Positions 50,466 to 61,129 of a DNA stretch of 64,000 bases are shown here, one piece after another. The notes below the pieces were generated by a model that saw nothing but the letters and a program-made list of their open reading frames with translations, made no database searches and was not told where the DNA came from. A program made the translations under genes and the position numbers. Source of the DNA: Cladophialophora immunda (taxonomy: Eukaryota > Ascomycota > Eurotiomycetes > Chaetothyriales > Herpotrichiellaceae); NCBI RefSeq assembly GCF_000835495.1, contig NW_015622547.1:3844001-3908000 (forward strand). Direction: 5' to 3'. How positions within the stretch are numbered: position 1 is the stretch's first letter; every line of letters starts with the position of its first letter.

Positions 50466-53400
50466 GGTATGCTGATGGATTTTGAGAGGGGCTGCAATTG
50501 ATCAGTTATGCCCGTAGTGACACAAACGACAACGAAGGGTTTTGCAAGTGAAGGCAGCCAAGTAAGCAGCAGAAGACAAGGGGAAGGAGAGGCAGTCCAG
50601 GTACTCGGGTTTTCCCTTTTGTTGAGGAAGGCGGGCGTAGATCTGCGGTGCTCGGGGAATTTGCTGCAGGAACCCAAAGGCCAGCATACTTACCTAGAGT
50701 GTGGAACCAAGTGTAGGTTGATGCAGGTCAATGCAGCTCTGATAGTGACAGCTTTACAAAGGAGTCAGAAGTCAGAAGGACGGGAACTGAAAAGGTAGGG
50801 AGGTATGTAGGAGTGAGCGGGAATAATATGGTGCTGGTGCGTGTCTTTAGTAGGCGACTATATGACTATTGCCCTTTGCCCTGCTCCGCTCCCATATGGG
50901 TAGGCAATCTTGTTGAGCTGCTGCTGGCGCTTTGCTGGGGGCGGAGCTCCATTAGACCATTAGGCAATTAGACGGATGAAGAGCAACCCGATACAGAGGT
51001 GGCCAGGGAGATGATTTCATGGCCTCGATGCCCTCGGTTCAAGGTCGCGCATTGGTTGAGAGGCCCGACAAAGTGGACAGAAGCCTGGCGATGCTGGTTG
51101 CAACCCACGCCGCCCGCCGCCAAGAGTGACATGTGAAAGTTGCAGCTCTCGCGCCACTGCCACTGCGTCCCGACTTACCACGGCTCTACTCCTCGTAAGT
51201 TTCCATCCTCCCGCTGCTGGTGCTGGTGCTGGTGCCGCCGCAGCCTGCTATCCACTCATCGACTCCCCCGGACACCGGGGGCTGGATACTGACAAGCAAG
51301 ATGAATCCTAGGGAATAGCAGTTGCGTGGAATGACACACGGCAACATCCCACACAACCCAACCACCGTGCCACCTTCGCTTCTCTCTCGCCTTTTTTCTG
51401 CTCCTCTTTCGTCTGTGCCAGGTTTGCTAACCTCCTCCCCGGCAGGCCATTGCTCGTGGAACCTCGTGGTCCTCGCCCCTCCGGCCAATCGCGATAATAT
51501 TCAACTCCACCACATCCTTTGCGTTCTGCTTGTCTTCACACCACCTCCTTCGAGAATCCGAATCCGGTGCCTGGAACTGCCTCATGGTCTGCGGCAGTGA
51601 CATCTCTCTCCTGACGCCTGAGACGCCATGTCGACCTTCTGACTTGTGCGACACATGCGCGGCTAGCTGGGACGTGAATGCTTGTTTCGTCGTTATCAGA
51701 CAAAGCAGAAGGAGGTGGGATGATAATGCGCACCCTCGACAAGTAGCATTCTGCAGGCTACATCCTTGCTGCCGCTGATGCAACAAGGAGCAGCAGGCCT
51801 GTTGACCCCTCCGCACAGGCTTTGTCTGACCCATTGCATCAACCATCCTTTTTCCTGGGGTAAGCACCGTATTGAGGAGCAACCCTTGGAAGACGGGGGC
51901 ATTGGAAAAGTTACACCCGACGTGACTTCCCGTTCTCGAGCCATAATCGATAGCACGTCGAGGGAGACAGCCCAAGCAAACGAAAATGACGCTTCCCATT
52001 GTCTGTCAGGGCATCGTCCACGGTGATGGAATCATGCCTGAGAGATTGCGACGTGCATGATTTCACATTTTGGATGTTTTCCTCGCATGTGAAAATGCGC
52101 GGGCGGTGGATTCGGCGGGCTCTAATAACGGCCTTGCATATGTGCCTAGCAATACCAAGCACGTTCATGTATGTGCGTATTCCCTCTGTACTTCGCCCAA
52201 TCCTCGCGTCCACCCCAGACTCGCTCTAGATCGACCTGCATTTTGGAAACCCAACGGTGGAAGTGCCCTCCGTTGGCCAGTCGTCCGTCACCTCACCCCC
52301 AACCTCACGCCATTGTAGCATCTCAGGAAACACCAGTTTCCCATCCCATCCCGTCCCATGGGGCTCTATTCTTTCCCATTGCATACGCATAAAGTTTTGG
52401 ACCTGGTCCTTCATGGCTAATGAGCTGCTGCGAGGACTGATCTGCCCGGCATCTTGCTTTCCCACGGGGAATGTTGGACCGCTGCTTTGCTCGACCCGAG
52501 ACGAGACCAGCACTGGTCTCCACGACTACCTAGGTAGGTAGACACTCGGATGAGATGAGACGGAGTAGACACAGTGTTCCCATTTGTCATCCAAGGCAGC
52601 AGCAAATATCATTGTATCTGTGCGCAACAACCTCTAAAGAAGACCGTGTACTAGCTAGCTGTGCTACACCCGGCACTGTGAACTGTGGACACTTCCGTCC
52701 CATTGTCGGATGCATTGTAGATCCTGGATATACGTACTCCGTACAGATACCTACATCGCTACCCACCGACCAACCTATCTACCTACCAGCACTGAGGTCC
52801 CTAGTTTGTAGGTACATACTAGTATCAAATAGCGCGAGGGAGGAAGTCTACAAGCACCGGAACCAAAAGTGCCCCGAACGCGCTTCGCTACGCCCTTCAC
52901 CCGCCCTCCTCGTCTTGTCATGCCTTTGTCATATCATGTCTGACCTGGCATTGTGCATCATCCATCATCTAAGATCCGTCCCCAAACCCCCCCATCACAT
53001 CATGTCCACACCCACGTCCACGTCTCCCCTGGATGGTCTGCCCAGGCGGGTCGATCGCGAAATCAAAATCGAAAACAAAAAGGCTGCATCCTGTTGTTTA
53101 GATCACCCAGGGTAAAATGCCCCAAAGAAGACGCTGGACAGACGGAGAGAAAAACAGCACAGACATGTGGCTCCCCTTTCATGCGTCAAGGGAAACCCCC
53201 GTCGGATCGAGGGTGCGGATCGAGGAACGCTAGCATGTGCGTGTTGTTAACTAGTCATTGAGACACACAAGGAGAGAAAATGCCACATGTCAGAGCCTTC
53301 GACTGGCCCAGCCACCAGCCACCAGCCACTAGCCTATCCTCTCCTGTCCCTCTTGACATCCTACCTCCTTGGTGACTTCTTCAACCATGTGCCACTCTGA

Positions 53401-53897
53401 CTGTGTACTGATACACGGCGACAGACTAATAGAGTGGGAGTCATCTACTACTCAACAATTCTTCCTGTCATGCGAAAGCTCATTATCTGGGTCAGTCTGA
53501 TGTTCCACACGGAATGGCGTCTATCTCAATGTCTGATTTACAAGCTTTGCCGTGCCTGTTCCAATTCAATGGTTCCCGTCACCTGCCTCTTTCGATGCCA
53601 AAGCCGTGGTCCCTCATTGATCGTCCATTATCCCTGCGCACTCCTTCACGCAATGCAATGCTGTGTTACCATGCCCCAACGTGCAGACTCATACATCCAT
53701 TGACGAGTCTCTAGCCAAGCGAGACATGCTTGGGACCGTCACATCTTTTGCCCTCTTCGCGAGAATGGCCGAGTCCATTCCTCTGTTCTTATCATTCACC
53801 TCATCCACCAGTCGCTTCTCAATGTGAAATTCATCCTCGTCGCGGGCGATATGCCATACCCTTTCCCTCGCAAAACCGCGTGATGACGTCCCAGGCC
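50466..53897. promoter_or_regulatory. Long 5' region of the CAP20-like gene, with a probable 5' UTR intron
   Basis: 3.4 kb without a supported gene. On the minus strand, CTAG|GTAAGTATGC (donor 50688-50693) and TTGCAG (acceptor, 50492-50497) bracket 202 bases that end 26 bases before the CAP20 ATG, a typical 5' UTR intron. Several frames up to 190 codons (51427-51999, 52555-53115) lack family resemblance and are taken as chance frames. The right end also holds the 3' side of the PARP-E2 gene. Confidence 0.5.
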
Positions 53898-56800
53898 TCA
53901 CTCCGGGATCGAGTCAAACCCCGCAGGAACTTTCCAGCCGTGGTTATGGCACGCACGGATGTATGCTGCCTTCGCTTCTCCAATCCCATAAGTAGAGCCG
54001 GGGTGACCGGCAAGCCTCGCAGGCCGCTCTGTATCAGAGATTACGAGCCGGACCTGAAGGAGGAGGTTCTCAACTGTAAGGCTGGCCGACCACCCGTTGT
54101 TCGTCAATACCTCCATGCACATTGCACCTCCTTCCGTGACGTTCCCGCCTCCACCTTGGTTGAACGGCAGAAAGCGAGGCTTGACCACTCGAATGAATGG
54201 GGGGCTGAAAGGGTACTGGCTCGTAAATCGCATCTCCACGACAATTGATGTCACTCCGGCATTTTTCATGTCTTTCGCCAGAGGGAGATGGTTCGGAAAG
54301 CTGTGCAGTTCCACAATCCATTGGTACATATTGTTGATCAAGCTGCGGTCGATATACCACCCCAGGGTGGCTGGCGGAGTCTTTTCCTGGGTTTTCAGCG
54401 CATCCTTCAGTAGCCGCATGAGTGCCTTGGTGGCGATCTGGTTAGCGTCCTGCGGTGCTTCCATAAACTTGATGTTCGTGACGTCCAATTTGCCAGGTAC
54501 GAAGTCGGTAGCTGTCACCACTTCTGCGGGCCGCTTCTTGCGATTGACGCACAGATTTTTAGTCTTGGTATCGGATCCAAAAGGCTCAAGATCTTCACAT
54601 GCCTGGTCACTCTCTTGCAGCGTCGCCAAATCATCCGCATCCGACACAACACTGTCTGCATCGTCCTCTTGCTGCTCGGCCGTCGCCAAGTCTGTTTTCG
54701 AAATCGTCTTTGTACGCTTCCCGCGAGGTGTCTCTACTGTGTCGATGGTCCTGCCTGGTCTTCTAGCCTTGGATATGGCGGCTATTGGGATCGTGATTGG
54801 CTCGTTCGTTTCGTTGTAAGCCAGTCGACTAGGGTCCTGCCGGTATGTTTGGCCTGCTACATTGTTACGAGTGGATTTATCCTCGGTCTTGACGAATAGG
54901 TATCGCGTCTGCACCCAGTCAACCTCGGGGACCACATAGTGTGGCACGATGGAGCTGAATTTGGCGGGGTCGTTGACGACTTCCTGCAAGGAAAGCACCT
55001 TTGCAATTTTGAGCTCAGAACCCTGCCAGTTGCCAGCACTAGGAACAAGCTCCTGGGTATACCCCAGGCTTGTAGACGCGTGAGGGCTCATATAGATGCC
55101 ATGCCCGTATGCTCTGCCATTGATTACTTCATCGTATCGGAGGCCCTGTCGAATGATTGAATGCCAGTTGCCCATTCGACTTCCGTGCCATGCAAAAAGG
55201 GTAGCATACTGGGTTCCAGTGGCTCGCACCCGTTGCTTGACGCTGTCATTGAAACGCTTCTCTTTGTCTGGAGCTCCTTGAGCGAAGCGGAATTGGGTCC
55301 AAGTCTCCATTCCTCCAACACGGTCTTCTGGCTTTGTGCGAATTGAGGAGTCGTCCTTGCCGCCAATGTCGTCGACCTGCATGATGCAAGACCTATTGGA
55401 TGTGACAATCCAATGGAGAAGATTCACAGTCGACTCGGAGATCTGATCAGACCATGCTTTCAAGCTAGGCTCTTGACTTTTGCCTTGACTCTCCAAGTAG
55501 CGACGCATCTTGATCACAGACGGAAGGGCATCCAGCAACGTCATGATCGCACCTTCTTGGTGTTCTTGATGGAGGCCATCAAAGCTCTTGTCGTACAAAT
55601 AGCATTCCGCTGTGTTGGAGGCGTCGTCTTGATCAGACTTTTCGGTGAGACTGCTGGGGTTAGGCAAACGACCTGGAAACGGTACAGAGATAGTTGGATC
55701 GAGCCAAATTCGAGGCAGTTCCACACTCTTGACGCGGCAATGAGCTGCGGCGTCCTTCAGACTACAGAGCAGAACAATCCAATCGCCAGGTTTGACTTTC
55801 TTTATCGATGTGTTCTTTTCATCCTCTTCGACCACCAAGGACCTCGAGCCCATATTCCACGTGCATAAAAAGGACTTCTTGGGCATCAATGGTACGGCCG
55901 GTGTACCCGGTGTGGCTGCTTGCACCAATGTATACATTGGAGCAGTGGAACGCAGAATGGTGGGGCGCGGTATGACGGGTACTACCAAGTTCATCCCAAT
56001 AGGAAACTCTTTGAGTCTGCCACTGGCGGCAGCCGCATAGCAAAAGCTGACCAGAAGGTCGACAACGTATGGCTGGGCCATGATTTCCCACTCCAGGCGA
56101 GGGCCGAAACCAAGCGAAATATATTGGTACAGGCAGAGAGGCTTCAAGCAGACGTACGGTTTCAAAGCCTCAAATCCTTCGTCGACTCGGCAATGGCACA
56201 CAAGGCAGAATTCTGTGCATCGGACAAAATGCCTAAGGGTAAATTGCATAAGGATTAGTGGCAAAGAAGCCGTCGCGAGTCGGTTCTGGCGCATGTGGTC
56301 TGCGACAACTACCTGGGGAAGGTGGCTTGCACGGCCGTCATCACCGCAGTGATATGGTGTCATGTCGCCAACAGTCGAAAAGGAAGAAGCTGCTTGCATG
56401 TCGATGATTAATTTCTCCGCACCAAGCCAGCTGAGCCGGTACAGTTCCCGAGCTGAGATGATCTTGAAGACCCGTTCTTCGAGTAACTGGTTGATTGCGT
56501 TGCCGATGAATAGTGCTTCGAACGCATGATGGGTCGTTGATACAGTGTCAGCATCCTCCGCTGAGGGCCTATTGTCTGGCTTAGTGTATTGATAGAGAGC
56601 GAGGACTTCGCGTAGTGAAGGTTTGTAGTGGCCACAAAGGCCCACGCGCATCTCCATGGAGTCTGAGAGATCCTGTTCCATAACAACTCTGGCTGCGTCC
56701 ACATAGCCTCGCGTGTATCTGATCAGCAACACGAAGTAATGCTTCCGCGGCACATTCCACGCCTGCAGAGCTTCGTCTGAGAGACCGAGTTTGGAAACTC

Positions 56801-57416
56801 GGATTGAAACGCATAGAATACCGGCAAATGCGATGTTTCCAAAGATTCCCACGCGGAAGCCTGAATGCTTGAGGGCTCTAAGATCTGCACGTATCTTTTC
56901 CATCTTCTCTTGGGAATCAGTTGACAAGTCCGCGAAGTCGGCGGTGGTGTTGGGGCTGCGCCCTGCATTGCCGGACTCAGAGGCAACTAGTCCAAAATAT
57001 TCATTGTCAGAATCGCCTTCAAAAACAAAATCGAATTCGTCATCTTCCATCGAATGGTCGGCCACAATGGTTTCTTGGACACTGTCCTTTGTCATGGCCG
57101 TGGTCAATGACTCCGCAACTTCCGTCAACAAGTCGACGAAAGACTTGCCATGGGCATTTTCGTTGACTTTGTCCAATGTTTCTGCAACAATGGGGTTGAT
57201 TAAGGTGTCCTTAGTGCACAGAACAAATGAGTTGCCATCTGGATATTCTCCTAGATCATTGGCAAGGGCTTCGATGTTGAATTGGTCAACGTTGTTGTTG
57301 GGATAAACGTAGGTGAAAGCAACGACACCATCTTTCGGGTTGCGGATGCTGTGGATGTTCTCAATTTTCAAGCGTTTGGCGTCGGCCAGGTGGCTCAGAA
57401 AGAGCTTCCGGCCCAT
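53898..57416 (-). CDS. PARP-E2 fusion: ADP-ribosyltransferase-like domain joined to a ubiquitin-conjugating domain
   Basis: This is a single exon of 1172 residues from ATG 57416. The N-terminal half has no confident domain but includes an acidic stretch (~125-160) and CxxC/His-rich spots (FCLVCHCRVDEGFEALKPYVC, which may bind metal). A PARP-like catalytic region at about 735-845 has the signature H in WHGSRMGNWHSIIRQGL (~743) and the tyrosine in GRAYGHGIYMSPHAS (~774). The glutamate of the H-Y-E triad is not obvious: VDWVQTRYLFV lacks an aligned Glu, which suggests mono-ADP-ribosylation or no transfer activity. A charged linker with several KR nuclear-type stretches follows. The C-terminus (~995-1172) is an E2-type fold, with the likely active Cys at ~1100 in GGAMCMEVLTNNGW. 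Such PARP-UBC fusions occur in fungi. The substrate and physiological role are unknown. Confidence 0.85.
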   Translation of the reverse strand: MGRKLFLSHLADAKRLKIENIHSIRNPKDGVVAFTYVYPNNNVDQFNIEALANDLGEYPDGNSFVLCTKDTLINPIVAETLDKVNENAHGKSFVDLLTEVAESLTTAMTKDSVQETIVADHSMEDDEFDFVFEGDSDNEYFGLVASESGNAGRSPNTTADFADLSTDSQEKMEKIRADLRALKHSGFRVGIFGNIAFAGILCVSIRVSKLGLSDEALQAWNVPRKHYFVLLIRYTRGYVDAARVVMEQDLSDSMEMRVGLCGHYKPSLREVLALYQYTKPDNRPSAEDADTVSTTHHAFEALFIGNAINQLLEERVFKIISARELYRLSWLGAEKLIIDMQAASSFSTVGDMTPYHCGDDGRASHLPQVVVADHMRQNRLATASLPLILMQFTLRHFVRCTEFCLVCHCRVDEGFEALKPYVCLKPLCLYQYISLGFGPRLEWEIMAQPYVVDLLVSFCYAAAASGRLKEFPIGMNLVVPVIPRPTILRSTAPMYTLVQAATPGTPAVPLMPKKSFLCTWNMGSRSLVVEEDEKNTSIKKVKPGDWIVLLCSLKDAAAHCRVKSVELPRIWLDPTISVPFPGRLPNPSSLTEKSDQDDASNTAECYLYDKSFDGLHQEHQEGAIMTLLDALPSVIKMRRYLESQGKSQEPSLKAWSDQISESTVNLLHWIVTSNRSCIMQVDDIGGKDDSSIRTKPEDRVGGMETWTQFRFAQGAPDKEKRFNDSVKQRVRATGTQYATLFAWHGSRMGNWHSIIRQGLRYDEVINGRAYGHGIYMSPHASTSLGYTQELVPSAGNWQGSELKIAKVLSLQEVVNDPAKFSSIVPHYVVPEVDWVQTRYLFVKTEDKSTRNNVAGQTYRQDPSRLAYNETNEPITIPIAAISKARRPGRTIDTVETPRGKRTKTISKTDLATAEQQEDDADSVVSDADDLATLQESDQACEDLEPFGSDTKTKNLCVNRKKRPAEVVTATDFVPGKLDVTNIKFMEAPQDANQIATKALMRLLKDALKTQEKTPPATLGWYIDRSLINNMYQWIVELHSFPNHLPLAKDMKNAGVTSIVVEMRFTSQYPFSPPFIRVVKPRFLPFNQGGGGNVTEGGAMCMEVLTNNGWSASLTVENLLLQVRLVISDTERPARLAGHPGSTYGIGEAKAAYIRACHNHGWKVPAGFDSIPE

Positions 57417-58524
57417 TGTGGGCAGAGGAGGGGGGATTGGCAGCGGGAGAGTGCTGCGTTCGCCTAAACCTGAAGTCTGAGAAGGGAAGCGGCTTGGAGA
57501 GTCTTGGAGGGGTTAGACCTGAGGCTTCTGCAGCTGATAGATCTCATAAAGAGGGAAACAAGAGCTGCCTCAGCGTTTGGAAGGCCTCATCCCGGTGAGA
57601 GAGGCTCTTAGCTTGCGCAGAGGAAGGAGAAAAGGAGAGGGAAGCGTTTGGAGAGGATAGCAGAGGATTGAAGTACGAGTGAGAACGCAAAGATGAAGTA
57701 CGAGTGAGTGAGAACGCAAAGAGTTGATGAATGCTGGGGGATGTGGCAGGCATGGAAGCAGTGAGGCAGCTGCGCCGTGCAGTTATTGTGGTCGCATGCA
57801 CACAGCAAGCCAAAGTCAATTAAGGCAGAGCGTGGTGAACGCCAACCGCATTTTCTGGTGTGCAGCGCAAGCACAGAGAACCGCGTCAAGGTGAAAGAGC
57901 GCGCAAACATTGGGCCTTGCGTCAGTCTTAGTCTTCCACCGCTGCTCATGCTGCAGGTCCTGGTTCTCTCGGACTTGTTCAAGCTGGCAAGCATGGCAGC
58001 CATGTTCAACCGCTGTCCAGCCTGTTGGTAACCTGGGCCTGTGAATGGGCTTCTGTTCCCTTTGTTATCAGTCTCACCATCCAATGTGTCATCTGCATTT
58101 CTTCAAGACGACGAACAACGAATCTCACACCTACAAAGCTGCAACAACGCGTGAATGCTAAAGAGAAAGTTGGAAAGGCTGGTTCGGAACAAAAGTCTCG
58201 AGAGAAATGAATCGGCCACGCCAAGGGGCCGGACAACGGTATATAGTTGTTCCGAACCGACAGCAAGGGAGAGCGAAAAAGGGCATTGGCGAGGTTGGCT
58301 TCGTTTGCCAAGGAATATCCTTTGTCCACCTCCCGCAACATCCACTGTCCCCGGTCAGAGAAGATATTGTGCACAGCATGTCGTGACCATGGACGCTTGT
58401 GGAGGAATATTGAACGATCGGCCCAGAAGTCTATGGTGAACGAGGCACAGACGCATACTCGACTCGATACACATGTAGGCTCGACCTTGTTGAGGCTGGC
58501 CACGAGCGGAACTCCGAGATCGAG
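57417..58524. promoter_or_regulatory. Divergent intergenic region between the PARP-E2 and Cog7-like genes
   Basis: About 1.1 kb between genes transcribed away from each other. No further gene was seen, only short chance frames; GAGTGAGAACGCAAAG is repeated in tandem at about 57680-57725. Confidence 0.5.
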
Positions 58525-59553
58525 ATGCCTTCCCGCATTGACACAGAAGAGCACAGCGGACAGAGTGACGATGGCAGTGGATCGTTGTTCGCGAAACTCC
58601 ATCAACCTCGATTTGACCCTGTCGACTTTTTGAACGATTCTCTGCCCGGCCTGAATCTGTCATCTCAAACCCAGATCGCAAAACCCACACGGTCGACCCA
58701 AATTCAGAGTGCCTCTACCGAGTCACTTGCACTACTTACGTCGCTCAATACAATCAGCATCCGCGCCTCCTCAGAATTGACGTCTCTAACAGACGAAATC
58801 ATCCGCAGTGGGAATCGGCTTGCCTATGAGGTAGAGGTGCTTCGCGGTGATGTGAATGGATTGCACGAACTGTTGACTGACCCGCTACGGGACGACATTG
58901 CCCATTTTGTCAAGAACGAGATTGCTAGCAATGAGCCGCCGATTTTGAATCCGGAGGCTGATGGTGACGACGCCTTGCAGAACGCGGGATCGGAATCTGA
59001 GCCTGACTTTATGACTCGACTTCGATTGCTAGGCAAGGTAAAAGCACGTCTCGAGTCTGTCATTACCATTTTCGGGGAAGCAATGAAATGGCCCATACCT
59101 CCTTCTGAGCTGTCCATGGCTTCATCTCTCATCTCAGTCTCTTCACCCGAGCTGGGAATACAAAGCACAGTTGAAGATGACAAGGCGCACGAGGCATTGA
59201 AAAGTATTCGGGCAGAGATCGACGATCTACTAGGGCCAGAGTCCGCCGGATATGCTGGTCTTGAGAACGCTTCTCAAAGAGTCGAAGAATACAGGCAGCT
59301 CGAAATTCTGTGGAAGGGCACGGGCGAGGAAAAGGCCAGAGTCAAATTCGTTGATTCATTGGTTAAAATGGTGGAAGACAGGAGGAAGACACTGGATGCA
59401 CGAGAGAGGGCTCGAAATTCTAAGGGGGGGAGTTCGGCACGATCAAGCTCCGCCGTGGGCAGGAATCCGAAAAGCTCAAATGAAGGAAGTGGCGGTGCGG
59501 CTGGGCTGTTTCGGAATCTGCAGCGCTTGAAAGACGATCTTTATCTTGAATGA
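58525..59553 (+). CDS. Cog7-like subunit of the conserved oligomeric Golgi complex (tentative)
   Basis: This is a single exon of 342 residues, close to the short fungal Cog7 length. After a charged start, FDPVDFLNDSLPGL resembles the N-terminal helix used by COG lobe B subunits. Then come a long amphipathic helix (LLTSLNTISIRASSELTSLTDEIIRSGNRLAYEVEVLRGDVNGLHELL) and LRLLGKVKARLESVITIFGEAMKWP, which is laid out like the human COG7 stretch around IDQVKSRM. The C-terminal third is Ser/Gly-rich and probably disordered, with a short final helix (LFRNLQRLKDDLYLE). COG tethers retrograde vesicles at the Golgi. The call is from helix pattern and a few motif matches only; another coiled-coil tether would look similar. 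Confidence 0.55.
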   Translation: MPSRIDTEEHSGQSDDGSGSLFAKLHQPRFDPVDFLNDSLPGLNLSSQTQIAKPTRSTQIQSASTESLALLTSLNTISIRASSELTSLTDEIIRSGNRLAYEVEVLRGDVNGLHELLTDPLRDDIAHFVKNEIASNEPPILNPEADGDDALQNAGSESEPDFMTRLRLLGKVKARLESVITIFGEAMKWPIPPSELSMASSLISVSSPELGIQSTVEDDKAHEALKSIRAEIDDLLGPESAGYAGLENASQRVEEYRQLEILWKGTGEEKARVKFVDSLVKMVEDRRKTLDARERARNSKGGSSARSSSAVGRNPKSSNEGSGGAAGLFRNLQRLKDDLYLE

Positions 59554-59849
59554 GCTCGGAAACCCTCAATCGCACCAATACCGACACATCTTCCGCAATG
59601 ATATTGAATTGATTTCATTTGGGCCGTACTCTCGTCATCCACTGCAACTTCGCCGGCGCAGGTGTCAAGTCCTCCCCAACAAACATTCACTGCATTTGGC
59701 CGACCTCGAGACCGCCTGAAATAGGGTTTAGTTCATTGATGTTGCAATGATTCTCGCCTCCCGCAGACCGCATGTCTAAAGTCCCCATGCCATGCCGCTG
59801 CGTTTGACGGCAAAATACTGTCTCAGAGACATAATGCACAGCCTGACAC

Positions 59850-60377
59850 TCAGAATCTCAAAGGAGTGAAGAACCATCTGTTCTTGCCGCTCAGGTATCT
59901 CTCCTCCAAGGCCTTTTTGACGTTCTTCTTTGCGTCTTCTCTTTGCGAAACCTCCTTGAATGTATCGTTCGAAATGACACTCTTTAGGCCTTCGAGTTCG
60001 AGTGTGTATCGTGTGGGCATGATGTGGTTGTAGTTGATCATTTTGATGAATGGCTTAACCTTTGATCGTTTCTCCATTCGCTTTTTGCCCATGCGGCGGG
60101 TGACTTTCGAAGGGTAACGCTCAATGCCTGCGACCAAGGCGTAGGAGAATGGGTGCTGCTTCGTGCCGGAGTCCACTGGCTGGATGATGACAACCTGTAA
60201 AGAGACTGTCAGGCCTCTTAATCTTTTTTCATGCGTTGAATCCGTTTCCTCTTGCCATACCTTCTTTCCGGCATACCGGCCTCGAGTGATGATGGCCACG
60301 CGGCCGACCTTGAGAACTATCTCATGTGTTAATATTGTCGCAAAGTACAGCGGTGAGTGGTTCTACTCACACTTCAT
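59850..60377 (-). CDS. rpl27: 60S ribosomal protein eL27
   Basis: Three exons on the minus strand, 60371..60377, 60261..60316 and 59850..60194, give 135 residues. The first exon is only ATGAAGT, with a GTGAGT donor; the acceptors are GATAG and TTACAG. The spliced product [31 protein letters not shown], then [48 protein letters not shown] and the end [10 protein letters not shown] are those of eL27, with the expected length. It is a structural protein of the large cytosolic subunit. The 7-base first exon is easily missed by automatic annotation. The second intron (66 bases, GTATGG to TTACAG) is stop-free and keeps the frame. Confidence 0.95.
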
Positions 60378-61129
60378 CTTGAGGTCAGACTTTCGCGCTT
60401 GAAGACGTTGTTGAATGATTGGGAGAAGTTGAGGCTGCAAAATGCTGAAGTCACTTTGGCCGGTGCTGAATTGCGGGAATTGCTCGAAAATTGGTCTTGG
60501 CAGAGTAGGGTTTTCGAAGTCACGTGCTGTGGATTATGTCCAGCCATACGGCCAAGCCGAGGCGTAAATACGGGTCTGACAAAACGAAATCCCCCAGAGC
60601 TTGCACCAAGCAACGTGATAAGCAATACTAGACAGCATCGATTCCTTTCAAAGAATGATCTGTCGGAATAGTATTGTAAGATTGTAGTGAATCATGCAAT
60701 TTTTACCGCAGCAATCTTCAAGTTGAAGCCTCGCTTTATCTAATACCTCGATGACCTCAACTTACTCATTCACAGAAAATCGTTTTGGTCAGACGATATA
60801 ACGCTTCTCTCCAGTGCTCGCTTTCCCCTCGTACCTCCAGGGGCAGGTTGGCCGATTCGTCAATTAGCTTTGTTTACATCCCGATTTGTCTGGCCAATCA
60901 CAGGAGCAGTGCTACCCGACGTCAACTTGTGCCAGCAGACCAGCGCCAAAGTTTCTTACTTTCACCGTTATACTAGCATTGTTGAGTTTTATGTGCTATT
61001 GTTCCTTGTTTGCTCCCTGAAGTCGTGCTGGCTCATGCTGGAGTAAGCAAAGTGCGTTATGAGTACTTGGGACTTTCAGTTTGATTGACAACATTCCTTG
61101 CAATAAATCTCCGCAGCGAGGCATTGACC
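60378..61129. promoter_or_regulatory. Divergent promoter region between eL27 and the coiled-coil gene
   Basis: 752 bases separate two genes transcribed in opposite directions; no other gene was seen. It must hold the strong eL27 promoter. Confidence 0.5.
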
